From Polynucleobacter sp. HIN11 (lineage in GTDB: Bacteria > Pseudomonadota > Gammaproteobacteria > Burkholderiales > Burkholderiaceae), in the NCBI RefSeq assembly GCF_030297675.1, contig NZ_AP028142.1, positions 930,001 through 994,000 on the forward strand: a DNA stretch of 64,000 bases, in the 5' to 3' direction. The notes under the pieces were generated by a model that ran no database searches, had not been told where the DNA came from, and was given only the letters and a program-made list of their open reading frames with translations. Positions 46,715 to 55,717 of the stretch are shown in pieces. Each line of letters begins with the position of its first letter. Positions within the stretch are counted from its first letter, which is position 1. Position numbers and translations under genes: made by a program.

Positions 46715-47978
46715 GGTAATTGGCTTTAACGTACTCGTCGACGATTAGTTGAAATTCTTCGGCGATCCCCTCACCGCGTAAAGTTTTAACCTTCACACCA
46801 TCGACAAACACTGGGGCTGCGGGGCTCTCACCAGTGCCTGGTAGAGAGATACCGATATTGGCATGCTTACTCTCGCCTGGGCCATTGACGATACAACCCA
46901 TCACTGCCACGTTCATATTCTCCACGCCTGGATGGGTTTTCTTCCACACTGGCATTTGTTGACGTAGATACGATTGAATCTTGGCTGCCAGTTCTTGGAA
47001 GGTGGTGCTCGTAGTGCGACCGCATCCAGGACAAGCAATTACCATCGGCGTGAAATTGCGCAATCCCATGGTTTGCAAGATCTCTTGCCCGACAATCACC
47101 TCATTCTCACGCGGCGCACCAGGATCAGGTGTTAAGGAGATACGAATGGTGTCACCAATTCCTTCTTGTAAGAGCACTGCAAGTGCTGCAGTGGATGCCA
47201 CGATACCTTTGCTACCCATGCCAGCTTCGGTGAGCCCGAGATGCAAGGAGTAATCGCAACGTCTAGCGAGATCGCGATAGACTGCAATTAAATCTTGTAC
47301 ACCACTCACTTTGCACGAGAGCGTAATCTGATCAGGGTTCATGCCGAGCTCAACCGCTTTACTGGCCGATTGAAGTGCCGACTGAATCAAGGCTTCAATC
47401 ATCACCTCTTGAGAGGTTTTGGGAGTGGGCAGCTTTGCGTTCTCATCCATGATCTGCGCGAGCAACTCTTGATCAAGACTGCCCCAGTTCACACCAATGC
47501 GGATTGGTTTGTCGTAATGGCAAGCCGCCTCGATCATTTGCGCAAATTGTGGGTCGCGCTTGGCGCCCTTGCCCACATTACCGGGATTAATACGGTACTT
47601 CGATAAGGTCTTGGCACAATCGGGATACTCTTTGAGTAAGGTGTGGCCGTTGTAATGAAAGTCGCCAATCAATGGCACCTTCACATCCATCTTATCGAGT
47701 TGCTCGCGAATATAGGGCACTTGTGCAGCGGCTTCTGGGGTGTTCACGGTAATGCGCACCAGTTCCGATCCGGCACGTGCCAACTCCTTTACCTGAATGG
47801 CAGTTGCAATCGCATCCTCGGTATCGGTATTGGTCATTGATTGCACTCGCACCGGAGCATCTCCACCAACTGTGACGCGGTTATCGCCCCACGCCACCAC
47901 CGACTGGCGCGATAGACGGCGCGGTAATGGTCCGAGAGGTAATGGTGGCAAACAGCCTGGCTCGATCTTATTCATCAT
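46701..47978 (-). CDS. ispG: HMBPP synthase IspG
   Basis: Fe-S enzyme of the MEP isoprenoid pathway making 4-hydroxy-3-methylbut-2-enyl diphosphate. QSMTNTDTED near the N-terminus and cluster-binding Cys in ACPGCGRT and VMGCIVNGPGE are intact. The ATG at 47978 is preferred over a TTG three codons upstream. It follows rlmN directly; in many relatives pilF and a RodZ-type gene sit between them. Confidence 0.96.
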   Translation of the reverse strand: MMNKIEPGCLPPLPLGPLPRRLSRQSVVAWGDNRVTVGGDAPVRVQSMTNTDTEDAIATAIQVKELARAGSELVRITVNTPEAAAQVPYIREQLDKMDVKVPLIGDFHYNGHTLLKEYPDCAKTLSKYRINPGNVGKGAKRDPQFAQMIEAACHYDKPIRIGVNWGSLDQELLAQIMDENAKLPTPKTSQEVMIEALIQSALQSASKAVELGMNPDQITLSCKVSGVQDLIAVYRDLARRCDYSLHLGLTEAGMGSKGIVASTAALAVLLQEGIGDTIRISLTPDPGAPRENEVIVGQEILQTMGLRNFTPMVIACPGCGRTTSTTFQELAAKIQSYLRQQMPVWKKTHPGVENMNVAVMGCIVNGPGESKHANIGISLPGTGESPAAPVFVDGVKVKTLRGEGIAEEFQLIVDEYVKANYHAKN

Positions 47979-47996
47979 GGCATCCAATTGCGTTCA

Positions 47997-49151
47997 TTAT
48001 CGTCCCTGAAACTGAATCACCTGCTCATTGAGTGCTTGCATACGCTCAGCACGGCGGGTTCGATCAATCACATCGCCTGCCAACTGACCGCAGGCAGCTG
48101 CGATATCGTCACCGCGGGTCTTACGTACCGTGGTCACCAGATCAGCGTCTTGCAAAATTTGGGCAAACTGTTTGACGCGCTCTGCGGGTGAACGCTTGAG
48201 GCCCGAGGCTGGAAATGGATTAAAGGGAATGAGATTTAATTTGCAACGCAAGCCCTTTAAGAGTTTGATTAACTCTTTGGCATGCTGGTCTTGATCGTTT
48301 ACATCATCGAGCATGCAGTACTCAAAGGTAATGAAGTCGCGCGGTGCAAATGGTAAGTAGCGATCGCACGCGGCAATCAGTTCTTTTAAGGGGTATTTTT
48401 GATTCAGTGGCACGAGCTCATCGCGCAGAGCGTCGTTCGGTGCGTGCAAGGATACAGCGAGAGCCACTGGGCAATCCTGGGCCAAGCGATCCATCATGGG
48501 CACCACACCCGAGGTTGAGACAGTCACGCGACGGCGCGAGAGTCCATAGGCGTGATCGTCGAGCATCAAACGCAATGCCACGAGCACCGCATCGTAGTTG
48601 AGCAAAGGCTCGCCCATGCCCATCATCACCACATTCGTAATCACACGACCCTGTGCTTGCTCCGCACAATCCTCATCCAGCCTGCGAATCGCAAGCGGAT
48701 CCTCGCGCAAATGATGCTCGGCAAACCAGAGTTGTCCAATAATCTCGGCCGGGGTCAGATTACGAGCAAAGCCTTGGTGACCAGTGGAACAAAATCGGCA
48801 ATTGACTGCACAACCCGCTTGGGAGGAAATACACAATGTGCCGCGATCATCCTCGGGGATGTACACCATCTCAACGGCATTACCAGCCCCCACATCCAGT
48901 AACCACTTGCGGGTACCGTCACCAGCCTTCATATCCCCAATGACTGGCAGACTAATGACTTCTGCTTCTTCTGCGAGTTGATGACGAAAGGATTTAGCCA
49001 GATCGGTCATCAGCGCCACGTCACTGACGCCACGCTGATGAACCCACTGCAAGAGTTGCTTCGCCCGAAAGGGCTTCTCATTTAGTCCCGCAACGTACTC
49101 TGCCATCTTGGCAGCATCAAAATTGAGTAAGTTCGTGCGGCTTGAATTCAA
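47997..49151 (-). CDS. rlmN: Dual-specificity RNA methyltransferase RlmN
   Basis: Radical SAM enzyme methylating C2 of A2503 in 23S rRNA and A37 of some tRNAs. The cluster motif is C114/C118/C121 (QAGCAVNCRFCSTG); the substrate Cys lies near the C-terminus in the segment TTVRKTRGDDIAAACGQLAG. TTG at 49151 is taken as start because LLNFDA and following residues belong to the family core; the first ATG (49106) would remove them. Shine-Dalgarno is weak; ndk ends seven bases before. Confidence 0.94.
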   Translation of the reverse strand: MNSSRTNLLNFDAAKMAEYVAGLNEKPFRAKQLLQWVHQRGVSDVALMTDLAKSFRHQLAEEAEVISLPVIGDMKAGDGTRKWLLDVGAGNAVEMVYIPEDDRGTLCISSQAGCAVNCRFCSTGHQGFARNLTPAEIIGQLWFAEHHLREDPLAIRRLDEDCAEQAQGRVITNVVMMGMGEPLLNYDAVLVALRLMLDDHAYGLSRRRVTVSTSGVVPMMDRLAQDCPVALAVSLHAPNDALRDELVPLNQKYPLKELIAACDRYLPFAPRDFITFEYCMLDDVNDQDQHAKELIKLLKGLRCKLNLIPFNPFPASGLKRSPAERVKQFAQILQDADLVTTVRKTRGDDIAAACGQLAGDVIDRTRRAERMQALNEQVIQFQGR

Positions 49152-49158
49152 TGGTGAA

Positions 49159-49584
49159 TTAACGTGCGTAGATGTTCATGCCGGGAAAGAAAAAGGCGAC
49201 TTCCACTGCAGCGGTCTCTGGTGCATCCGAACCATGCACGGCATTAGCATCAATGCTATCTGCAAAGTCAGCGCGGATTGTGCCCTTGTCGGCTTTCTTG
49301 GGATCGGTCGCACCCATCAGCTCACGATTTTTGGCAATCGCGTTCTCACCCTCAAGTACCTGAATCATGACCGGACCCGAGATCATGAAGCTCACGAGGT
49401 CTTTGAAGAAAGGACGCTCTTTATGCACGGCATAGAACTGCTCAGCTTCATTTTTTGAGAGGTGCGCCATTTTGGCGGCGACGATCTTCAAACCAGCCTG
49501 CTCAAAACGAGCATAGATTTGGCCAATCACGTTCTTCGCGACTGCGTCAGGTTTGATGATGGATAAGGTGCGCTGAATTGCCAT
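49159..49584 (-). CDS. ndk: Nucleoside diphosphate kinase
   Basis: Transfers the gamma-phosphate from ATP to other nucleoside diphosphates. Starts MAIQRTLSIIKPDAV; catalytic His117 in NAVHGSDAPE; 141 residues, the standard length. A longer frame to 49773 adds 63 unrelated residues and is rejected; the ATG at 49584 has GGAG eight bases upstream. First gene of the rlmN-ispG-hisS-yfgM-bamB-der run. Confidence 0.97.
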   Translation of the reverse strand: MAIQRTLSIIKPDAVAKNVIGQIYARFEQAGLKIVAAKMAHLSKNEAEQFYAVHKERPFFKDLVSFMISGPVMIQVLEGENAIAKNRELMGATDPKKADKGTIRADFADSIDANAVHGSDAPETAAVEVAFFFPGMNIYAR

Positions 49585-49668
49585 GCAAAAACTCCAGTGA
49601 GGTTGTGTGAAACGGTTTTTCGGTTTTATTGAATCATTTGTCAGCAATACTCGGTATTGCGATGCGAA

Positions 49669-49674
49669 ATTATA
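49669..49674 (-). promoter_or_regulatory. Candidate -10 of ndk
   Basis: Minus-strand TATAAT, with expected start near 49662 and a leader of about 78 bases. No good -35 is seen at 16-18 bases. The 268 bases between ndk and the Bax1-I gene hold no convincing gene on either strand. Confidence 0.35.
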
Positions 49675-49801
49675 CGTTGTTTTTAGGGTTTTATCCCCGA
49701 TTCCGACCCCTAAGCCATTGAATTTCTTAGGTATATCACCAAAAGACCCTAATGCCAGCGACCTTCCTGTCACAAAGGTCTTGATTTTTATATGTTTTGT
49801 C

Positions 49802-49807
49802 TATACT
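49802..49807 (+). promoter_or_regulatory. Candidate -10 of the Bax1-I gene
   Basis: TATACT with TTGATT upstream at 49781-49786; the 15-base spacer is short. Expected start near 49814, with AAGGAG before the ATG at 49854. Confidence 0.35.
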
Positions 49808-49853
49808 TGGTGACTATCAAGTCCATGTTGGACTTACTTTAAGGAGCTACTCA

Positions 49854-50555
49854 ATGAGTGATCTCAATTCGTATGGTTTTGGTCGTGGTGCTGCGGTTGC
49901 AACTGCCCAATCCCGTAACCGTGTCCTAAGAAACACCTACGCCCTCTTGGCACTCTCCATGGTGCCTACCGTAATTGGTGCGTGGCTGGGTGTGGCCATG
50001 GGCTTTACCTTCTTTGAAGGTAGTCCATTTATGGGCGCAATTTTGTTCTTGGCCGTTGCCTTTGGTTTCTTCTGGGCAATTGAGAAGAACAAAGACACCG
50101 GTATGGGCGTCGTGCTCTTGCTGGCGTTTACCTTCTTTATGGGTGTGATGCTCTCGCGCTTGATTGGCATGACCCTGGGTAGCTACAGCAATGGTGCTGC
50201 TCTCATCATGGGCGCCTTTGGTGGCACAGCTGCAATCTTCACCGTGATGGCGTCGATTGCCACGGTCTCCAAGAAAGACTTCTCGGGCATGGGCAAGTTC
50301 CTGTTCGTAGGCGTCATTCTGTTGATCTTGGCTTCCTTGGCCAACATCTGGTTGCAGATCCCTGCCCTGATGCTCACCTTGATGGTTGTAGCGATTGCCA
50401 TCTTCTCCGCGTTCATCCTGGTGGATGTGCAGCGTGTGGTTAATGGTGGTGAGACCAACTACATCATTGCAACTTTAGGCATCTACCTAAGCATTTACAA
50501 CATTTTCTCCAACCTCTTGGCTCTTCTGGGCATCTTTGGTGGAGACCGCGACTAA
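49854..50555 (+). CDS. Bax1-I/YccA family membrane protein
   Basis: Seven-helix inner-membrane protein of the Bax inhibitor-1 family; bacterial members include YccA (FtsH modulator) and YbhL, and BsYetJ conducts calcium. The 233 residues have seven hydrophobic segments and the C-terminal pattern LVDVQRVVNGGETNYI carrying conserved Asp residues. The ATG at 49854 with AAGGAG is clearly the start. A good terminator follows. Precise function is not known; co-occurrence with hflKC nearby fits an FtsH link but is not proof. Confidence 0.9.
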   Translation: MSDLNSYGFGRGAAVATAQSRNRVLRNTYALLALSMVPTVIGAWLGVAMGFTFFEGSPFMGAILFLAVAFGFFWAIEKNKDTGMGVVLLLAFTFFMGVMLSRLIGMTLGSYSNGAALIMGAFGGTAAIFTVMASIATVSKKDFSGMGKFLFVGVILLILASLANIWLQIPALMLTLMVVAIAIFSAFILVDVQRVVNGGETNYIIATLGIYLSIYNIFSNLLALLGIFGGDRD

Positions 50556-50580
50556 TAGCAACATCGTCACGCGGTAATTT

Positions 50581-50603
50581 AGGGCGCTTCGGCGCCCTTT
50601 TTA
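50581..50603. terminator. Intrinsic terminator after Bax1-I gene
   Basis: AGGGCGC-ttcg-GCGCCCT stem with a UUCG tetraloop followed by T's. It overlaps the end of the convergent peroxiredoxin gene and probably serves the plus-strand transcript. Confidence 0.88.
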
Positions 50604-51158
50604 TTTCTTGCTCTTCAAATAATCCAATACCCAAGTAGGATCACTATCACTTGGGAAGATTGGGTAATGTACTGCCTCAATATGCCCATCATTGGTAATC
50701 AGGGTCACGCGTTTGAGTAAGGTTATCCCTGCCGCCACAAAGGTTGGCAAGTTGAGCGCCTGCTGGAACTGATACTGCTCATCACTGAGCACCTGAAATG
50801 GCAAATGCAAACGGGTAGCCATCTCGCGTTGGTAATCCGTACTCTGCACACTGAGGCCATACACATTGGCATTTAAGGCTTGGAGTTCTTGATAGTGATC
50901 ACGATAAGCACAGCTTTGGGGTGTGCAGCCACGCGCGCCTGGGATTTGATCCCACCCTTCGGGCAATGACACATTAGGCTGCCCGGTCATGGGGTAGCAA
51001 TAAATGACTGTGCGCCCGGGTAGTTGTGAGAGGTTCACCATCGATCCATCGGTTGCTAATAAAGCAACATTCGGCAAAGCCATGCCGACCAAATGATTGC
51101 ACGCCCCATCGTCTTTGGGAACGGGTAAATCAGTCGGTAGTTGGTTGAGGTTGGTCAT
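50601..51158 (-). CDS. Peroxiredoxin of PrxQ/Bcp-like type
   Basis: Thiol peroxidase reducing hydroperoxides. Thioredoxin fold with C78 (peroxidatic) and C83 in GCTPQSC, the CxxxxC spacing of PrxQ/Bcp enzymes. Preceding GARG replaces the usual PxxxT context, and the N-terminal 20 residues plus a loop with WDQIPGARG are longer than in E. coli Bcp. No signal peptide. It stands 40 bases downstream of rlmD on the same strand. Confidence 0.85.
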   Translation of the reverse strand: MTNLNQLPTDLPVPKDDGACNHLVGMALPNVALLATDGSMVNLSQLPGRTVIYCYPMTGQPNVSLPEGWDQIPGARGCTPQSCAYRDHYQELQALNANVYGLSVQSTDYQREMATRLHLPFQVLSDEQYQFQQALNLPTFVAAGITLLKRVTLITNDGHIEAVHYPIFPSDSDPTWVLDYLKSKK

Positions 51159-51198
51159 GGGGAATCTAATCGATGAACCCCATCAGAATACCTAACTT

Positions 51199-52575
51199 TT
51201 ATCCCAGTCGATCAAACACCGCAATCGATTCAATGTGCGAGGTGTGAGGGAACATATTGATGATCCCTGCTTTACTCAGGGTGTAATTTAGTTCGTGCGT
51301 CAGAATCGCTGCATCACGTGCCAGTGTTTTGGGATTGCATGACACATAGACAATGCGTTTCGGTAGCGCTGTTGTTGGTAAATCCTGCATCGCCTTGCAA
51401 ATCTCCATAGCACCCTCTCGCGGTGGGTCAATCAGCCATTTATCGGCCCTGCCCCAGACATTGAGATCAGTGGCCGTGATCTCAAAGAGGTTACTCTGAC
51501 TAAATTGGGTTTTGTGTTCGAGTTGGTTATGCCGAGCATTTTGCAAGGCACGCTGAGTTAGGGTCTTACTACCCTCAATGCCAAGCACTTCCATGGCTAG
51601 GGTTGCAATGGGCAGTGTGAAGTTCCCAATGCCACAGAAGAGATCAATCACACGATCACTTACTTGAATATCTAATAGAGAAATGGCCTTACTGATGAGG
51701 ACTTGATTGACTGCGTGATTGACTTGGGTGAAGTCCGTCGGCAGAAACGGCAATGTCACCCCAAACTCTGGCAAGGTGTAACTCAGCGACTGCTCGCTGG
51801 GGTAAAACGGTTTGGCGCTCTCAGGCCCTTGGGGCTGTAACCAAATACCAACTTGATGATGTTTGGCAAATGACTCCAGATTCTTGAGATCGGCGGGGGT
51901 CAGCGGCAACAAGTGACGAATCACTAAGGCAATTTGAGTGACGCCCGGTTGGTTTATATCTTCTCCAACAGCAAACTCGATTTGCGGTACGCGATCCCGG
52001 ATACTCAGTGAGCCCACCAGTTCCCGCATCGGTACCAAGAGATCGGAGATGCGTTTGGGGATGACTTCGCAGGTCAGCATATCCGCCACATAACTACTGT
52101 TGTGTTCATGAAAACCCACCAAGATTGTGCCCTTCTTGATCGAGCGATCGATCACACTTAAACGTCCTCGATGGCGATAGTGCCAAGCGGATCCTGCAAT
52201 CGGTCGTAAGATCTCTTGAGGCTTAATCCGTCCGATGTGCCACAAATCATCCTCTAAGACCCGTTGCTTGATTGCAATCTGCGCAGCAAAATCCAGATGC
52301 TGCATGCTACATCCTCCGCAGGTCCCAAAATAGGTGCAGCGAGGTGTGGTGCGATAGACCGCGGGTTTAATCAGTTCGTGGAGTTTGGCTTTGGCAAAAC
52401 GCGCTTTCTCCCGCGTGATAGTGTAGGTCACGCGCTCGGTCGGCAACGCTCCCCGAATAAAGAGTACTTTACCGCCCTCTTCATTCGATTGCCGCGCAAC
52501 GCCTTGTGCATCGAGATCCAAAGAGTCAATCGTGACGATCGGAGATGCTTTTGGCATCGGTGCTTCCGTACTCAT
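51199..52575 (-). CDS. rlmD: 23S rRNA (uracil-1939-C5)-methyltransferase RlmD
   Basis: SAM-dependent RNA methyltransferase. An N-terminal TRAM domain (about 10-70), a 4Fe-4S cysteine set (CTYFGTCGGCSMQHL) and a C-terminal Rossmann domain with DLFCGIGNFTLP, plus catalytic Cys in VYVSCNPKTLARD. Length 458. The cluster cysteines separate it from TrmA. It follows the exonuclease gene by 17 bases. Confidence 0.94.
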   Translation of the reverse strand: MSTEAPMPKASPIVTIDSLDLDAQGVARQSNEEGGKVLFIRGALPTERVTYTITREKARFAKAKLHELIKPAVYRTTPRCTYFGTCGGCSMQHLDFAAQIAIKQRVLEDDLWHIGRIKPQEILRPIAGSAWHYRHRGRLSVIDRSIKKGTILVGFHEHNSSYVADMLTCEVIPKRISDLLVPMRELVGSLSIRDRVPQIEFAVGEDINQPGVTQIALVIRHLLPLTPADLKNLESFAKHHQVGIWLQPQGPESAKPFYPSEQSLSYTLPEFGVTLPFLPTDFTQVNHAVNQVLISKAISLLDIQVSDRVIDLFCGIGNFTLPIATLAMEVLGIEGSKTLTQRALQNARHNQLEHKTQFSQSNLFEITATDLNVWGRADKWLIDPPREGAMEICKAMQDLPTTALPKRIVYVSCNPKTLARDAAILTHELNYTLSKAGIINMFPHTSHIESIAVFDRLG

Positions 52576-52592
52576 TCTGAACGTGATGGATG

Positions 52593-53417
52593 CTAGTGAC
52601 TAAAGCCGGCTAAGTACTCGGGCCAGGGTGCTTTACCCTGCTTGGCATCCTGCTCGAGTTGCTGCTTCACATAAGCGAGTTCTTCGTCGTACTCATCAGC
52701 AGTAAAGCCGCCACGCATTTGTTGAAAGCGGCAGTAGACCAAATAGGTGTTCACCACATCGGTCTCGCAATACTGTCGGATTTGTTCAATCTCTCCGCGT
52801 TGATAGGCAGGCCATACTTGCGAGCCATCCATCCCCAGTTTTCCAGGAAAGCCACACAGCTTCGCTAGCGCATCGAGCGGTGCGTTGGCACGGGCATTGT
52901 GTTTGGCTAGAATATCCATGAGATCAATGTGACGCATGTGATAGCGGTTAATGTAGTTGTTCCACTTAAAGTCTTTACTATCGCTATCCATGCTCTCACC
53001 CATCTCCCAATAGCGCGGTGCGGCCACTTGGTTTAACAGCGCCCGGTAGTGCAAGACCGGTAGATCAAAGCCGCTTCCATTCCACGACACCAACTGGGGG
53101 GTGTATTTTTCAATGAGTTCATAAAAAGCTTGTACGAGAGTTTTCTCATCATCGGCTGCGGTTCCGAGACTACCAACCTTAAATTGCGGTAAGCCCTCTT
53201 TGGTGGTTCTGCGGATCACGCACGAGATCGCAATGATCTTTTGCAGGTAAAGGGGTAAAAATTCATGGCCAGTTTGGGCAGCACGCTCATCCATCGCGGC
53301 CTTTGCGACCTCAGCATCGCTCATCGAGTCTGGATAGGCATTGAGTACCCGAAGACCCGCAACATCCGGAACGGTCTCAATATCAAATACCAGTACGCTG
53401 GGGATCGATTTAGCCAA
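52593..53417 (-). CDS. PolB-like 3'-5' exonuclease domain protein
   Basis: DEDD-superfamily nuclease related to the exonuclease domain of DNA polymerase B. ExoI DIETVPD with the catalytic Asp/Glu is at the N-terminus (about 11-17), ExoII is in SWNGSGFDLPVLHYRA and ExoIII in YCETDVVNTYLVY. Its 274 residues have no polymerase domain. In vivo substrate is unknown. It sits between nlpD and rlmD where rpoS often lies in relatives. Confidence 0.88.
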   Translation of the reverse strand: MAKSIPSVLVFDIETVPDVAGLRVLNAYPDSMSDAEVAKAAMDERAAQTGHEFLPLYLQKIIAISCVIRRTTKEGLPQFKVGSLGTAADDEKTLVQAFYELIEKYTPQLVSWNGSGFDLPVLHYRALLNQVAAPRYWEMGESMDSDSKDFKWNNYINRYHMRHIDLMDILAKHNARANAPLDALAKLCGFPGKLGMDGSQVWPAYQRGEIEQIRQYCETDVVNTYLVYCRFQQMRGGFTADEYDEELAYVKQQLEQDAKQGKAPWPEYLAGFSH

Positions 53418-53431
53418 ACGGGTGATTACAG

Positions 53432-54265
53432 TTATTGCAAATATTGCATTGGGTTAACGGGCTTACCGTTCATACGCACCTCAAAGTGCAACTTCACCAT
53501 ATTGGCATCGGAGTCGCCCATCTCAGCAATCCGTTGACCTTTGCGCACGTTCTCACCCTCTTTCACTAAAAGAGTGCGGTTATGGGCATAGGCCGTGAGA
53601 TAGGTGTTGTCATGCTTGACGATGACCAGGTTGCCATACCCTCGCAGACTGTTACCGGCATAGACGACTTTGCCATCGGCTGCCGCTTGAATGGGCTCAC
53701 CCATCTTGCCGGCAATATCAATACCCTTGTTCTTGGCCTCATTGAACTCCTCGACCACTTTGCCCTTTGCAGGCCATGAGAGCTTAATGGGTGGATCAAT
53801 TGCATTCGCTTTGGGCTCAGCAACTACTACCTCTTTCTCTTCCGCTTTCTTAGCAGCCACTTTGCTATCAGCAGGCGCTTTACTATCAGCGGGTTTGATC
53901 GGCTCAATCGGCTTGCTTGTTACCCGAGCCGTGCTTGGCGGTGGCTTCACCCGCAAGACCTGATCAACCTCAATCAAATTAGGGTCGGTGATGTTGTTCC
54001 AAGAGGCAATATCGCGATAAGACTGCCCGTTATCGAGCGCAATCCGAATCAAGGTATCGCCGCGTTTGACCCGATAGAACCCCGGAGGAACTGGCTCTTG
54101 AGCAGGTGCGCTGGCTACCGGTGCGCTGCGATCCGTAATGGTGGCTGGCTTGGTTCTGGGTGGTGTTGAGCATGCTGCAAGCCCAAAAGCGATAACCGCT
54201 ACGAGAGCGGTCTGGCCGAAGCGAATCGCGTATCGGGATTGTGGGCTGGCATGCAATGGGCTCAT
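53432..54265 (-). CDS. nlpD: NlpD-type LysM/degenerate LytM lipoprotein
   Basis: Outer-membrane lipoprotein activating cell-separation amidases. Lipobox LAAC (Cys32), LysM domain (about 60-110, YRVKRGDTLIRIA), an Ala/Lys/Glu-rich linker and an M23/LytM domain (about 165-275). The zinc site is broken: the first His is Asn in NKGIDIAG, so it should be an activator rather than a hydrolase, as in E. coli NlpD. Start overlaps the pcm stop (ATGA). Third gene of surE-pcm-nlpD. Confidence 0.92.
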   Translation of the reverse strand: MSPLHASPQSRYAIRFGQTALVAVIAFGLAACSTPPRTKPATITDRSAPVASAPAQEPVPPGFYRVKRGDTLIRIALDNGQSYRDIASWNNITDPNLIEVDQVLRVKPPPSTARVTSKPIEPIKPADSKAPADSKVAAKKAEEKEVVVAEPKANAIDPPIKLSWPAKGKVVEEFNEAKNKGIDIAGKMGEPIQAAADGKVVYAGNSLRGYGNLVIVKHDNTYLTAYAHNRTLLVKEGENVRKGQRIAEMGDSDANMVKLHFEVRMNGKPVNPMQYLQ

Positions 54266-54915
54266 ATCACCCCTGATTGTAAGGGCACAAAAAAGACCTC
54301 ATCAAGTGCGGTCCTTTGATAGCGGTGGGAACTCACCCGCTCAATGAGTAAGAGCTGTTGCTCGGTCTCGCTTTTAGAGACCGGCGCAATTAAGCGCCCC
54401 CCAATCGCCAGTTGATCCAATAAAGGGTCGGGCACCCCCAACCCCGCCGCTGCCAGGATGATTCCGTCAAAAGGTGCTGCTTGCGCTAGCCCGCGGATTC
54501 CGTCGCCATAGATGAGGCGCAAATTGGCGATACGAAAGGGTCGTAATTTGGTGCGAGCCAGATCATGCAAAGCACGAACTCGCTCAATCGAGTAGACCTC
54601 TTGCGCCAACAAACTCAGCACCGCTGCTTGGTAGCCACATCCTGTACCAATCTCTAGCACCTTCCCCAAGGGTTGTTTGTTCTTGTGCAAGAGCTCAATC
54701 ATGCGTGCCACCACCGAGGGCTTCGAGATGGTTTGCTGATGACCAATCGGTAATGCCGAGTCTTCATAGGCTTGCGCGTGCAATCCAGCATCCACAAATG
54801 AGTGGCGCGGTACGGTGGCTATGGCTTGTAAGACCTGTGGGTTCTTCACCCCGGCCTCATGCACCTTGCGTGCGAGGTCTTGGCGATGCCCGGCAAAGCG
54901 CTCGGCCGCTTTCAT
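54262..54915 (-). CDS. pcm: Protein-L-isoaspartate O-methyltransferase
   Basis: Repairs isoaspartyl damage in proteins using SAM. SAM motif EIGTGCGYQAAVL, with PRHSFVD and the conserved DSALPIGHQQTISKP segment. The ATG at 54915 overlaps the surE TGA (ATGA) and gives 217 residues; the longer frame to 54999 would run into surE by 85 bases and adds non-family residues. Coupled to nlpD at the other end. Confidence 0.94.
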   Translation of the reverse strand: MKAAERFAGHRQDLARKVHEAGVKNPQVLQAIATVPRHSFVDAGLHAQAYEDSALPIGHQQTISKPSVVARMIELLHKNKQPLGKVLEIGTGCGYQAAVLSLLAQEVYSIERVRALHDLARTKLRPFRIANLRLIYGDGIRGLAQAAPFDGIILAAAGLGVPDPLLDQLAIGGRLIAPVSKSETEQQLLLIERVSSHRYQRTALDEVFFVPLQSGVI

Positions 54916-55697
54916 CCGCGGTCCCAGCCAGAAGCACGCATACTCGCTTGGCGCGCATGGTGCGTGAGATCGAGTTGCATCGGCGTAATTGAGATACATC
55001 CTTCATTGATCGCATGAAAATCCGTCCCGGGGGAGATATCACGCGCTTCGCCTGCGGGACCAATCCAATAAATGTTCTCACCACGAGGATTTTGTTGCAC
55101 GATCACGGGTTGCGAGTGATGACGTGTTCCTAAGCGCGTCACCCGCCAGCGTTTGAGTTGCTCATAATGGCCATTGGGAATATTGACGTTTAGTAAGGTG
55201 GCGATGCCATCGACCCGCTCCATCGGCTCTTGCAGAGCCTGGGTCACGATGTCACGCGCTGCCTTTGCAGCATCCTCAATTTGAGCCCAACCACGGTCCA
55301 CTTGTGAGAACGCAATGCCTGGCACCCCAAACATCACACCTTCAATCGCAGCGGCAACGGTACCTGAGTACAGGACATCTTCGCCCATATTCTCGCCTTG
55401 ATTAATTCCTGAGACCACCAAATCAGGTTTACTCTCCAAAAATCCGGTCATGGCCATGTGCACACAGTCGGTGGGCGTGCCATTTACAAATAGAAATCCA
55501 TCGCGCTCACCACCGGCGACCCGATGAATACTCAAGGGTCGTGAGAGCGTGAGCGAGTTCGATGCGCCACTGTGGTTTTGCTCCGGTGCCACAATCGTTA
55601 ACTTGCCTAAGGGGCGTAGTGCATTAACCAAAGCGAGTAAGCCAGGAGCTAAATAGCCATCGTCATTACTCACTAAGATGTGTGGGACTTTACTCAT
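54912..55697 (-). CDS. surE: 5'/3'-nucleotidase SurE
   Basis: Metal-dependent nucleotidase/exopolyphosphatase for stationary-phase survival. LVSNDDGYLAPG at the N-terminus (Asp-Asp metal ligands), VAPEQNHSGASNSLT, and VSGINQGENMGEDVLYSGTVAAA are intact; 261 residues. First gene of surE-pcm-nlpD. Confidence 0.96.
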   Translation of the reverse strand: MSKVPHILVSNDDGYLAPGLLALVNALRPLGKLTIVAPEQNHSGASNSLTLSRPLSIHRVAGGERDGFLFVNGTPTDCVHMAMTGFLESKPDLVVSGINQGENMGEDVLYSGTVAAAIEGVMFGVPGIAFSQVDRGWAQIEDAAKAARDIVTQALQEPMERVDGIATLLNVNIPNGHYEQLKRWRVTRLGTRHHSQPVIVQQNPRGENIYWIGPAGEARDISPGTDFHAINEGCISITPMQLDLTHHARQASMRASGWDRG

Positions 55698-55717
55698 AGA
55701 TGCTTTCGTTGATTGTT

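Noticed and set aside
49585..49773. Extra 63 codons at the 5' end of ndk
   Set aside because: The family starts at MAIQRTLS with a good Shine-Dalgarno; the added residues look like translated intergenic DNA.
49607..49813. 68-codon plus-strand frame between ndk and the Bax1-I gene
   Set aside because: Composition is not protein-like, there is no Shine-Dalgarno, and it overlaps the likely promoters of both neighbours.
54916..54999. Longer N-terminus of pcm
   Set aside because: It runs inside surE, while the ATG at 54915 shows a clean ATGA coupling.
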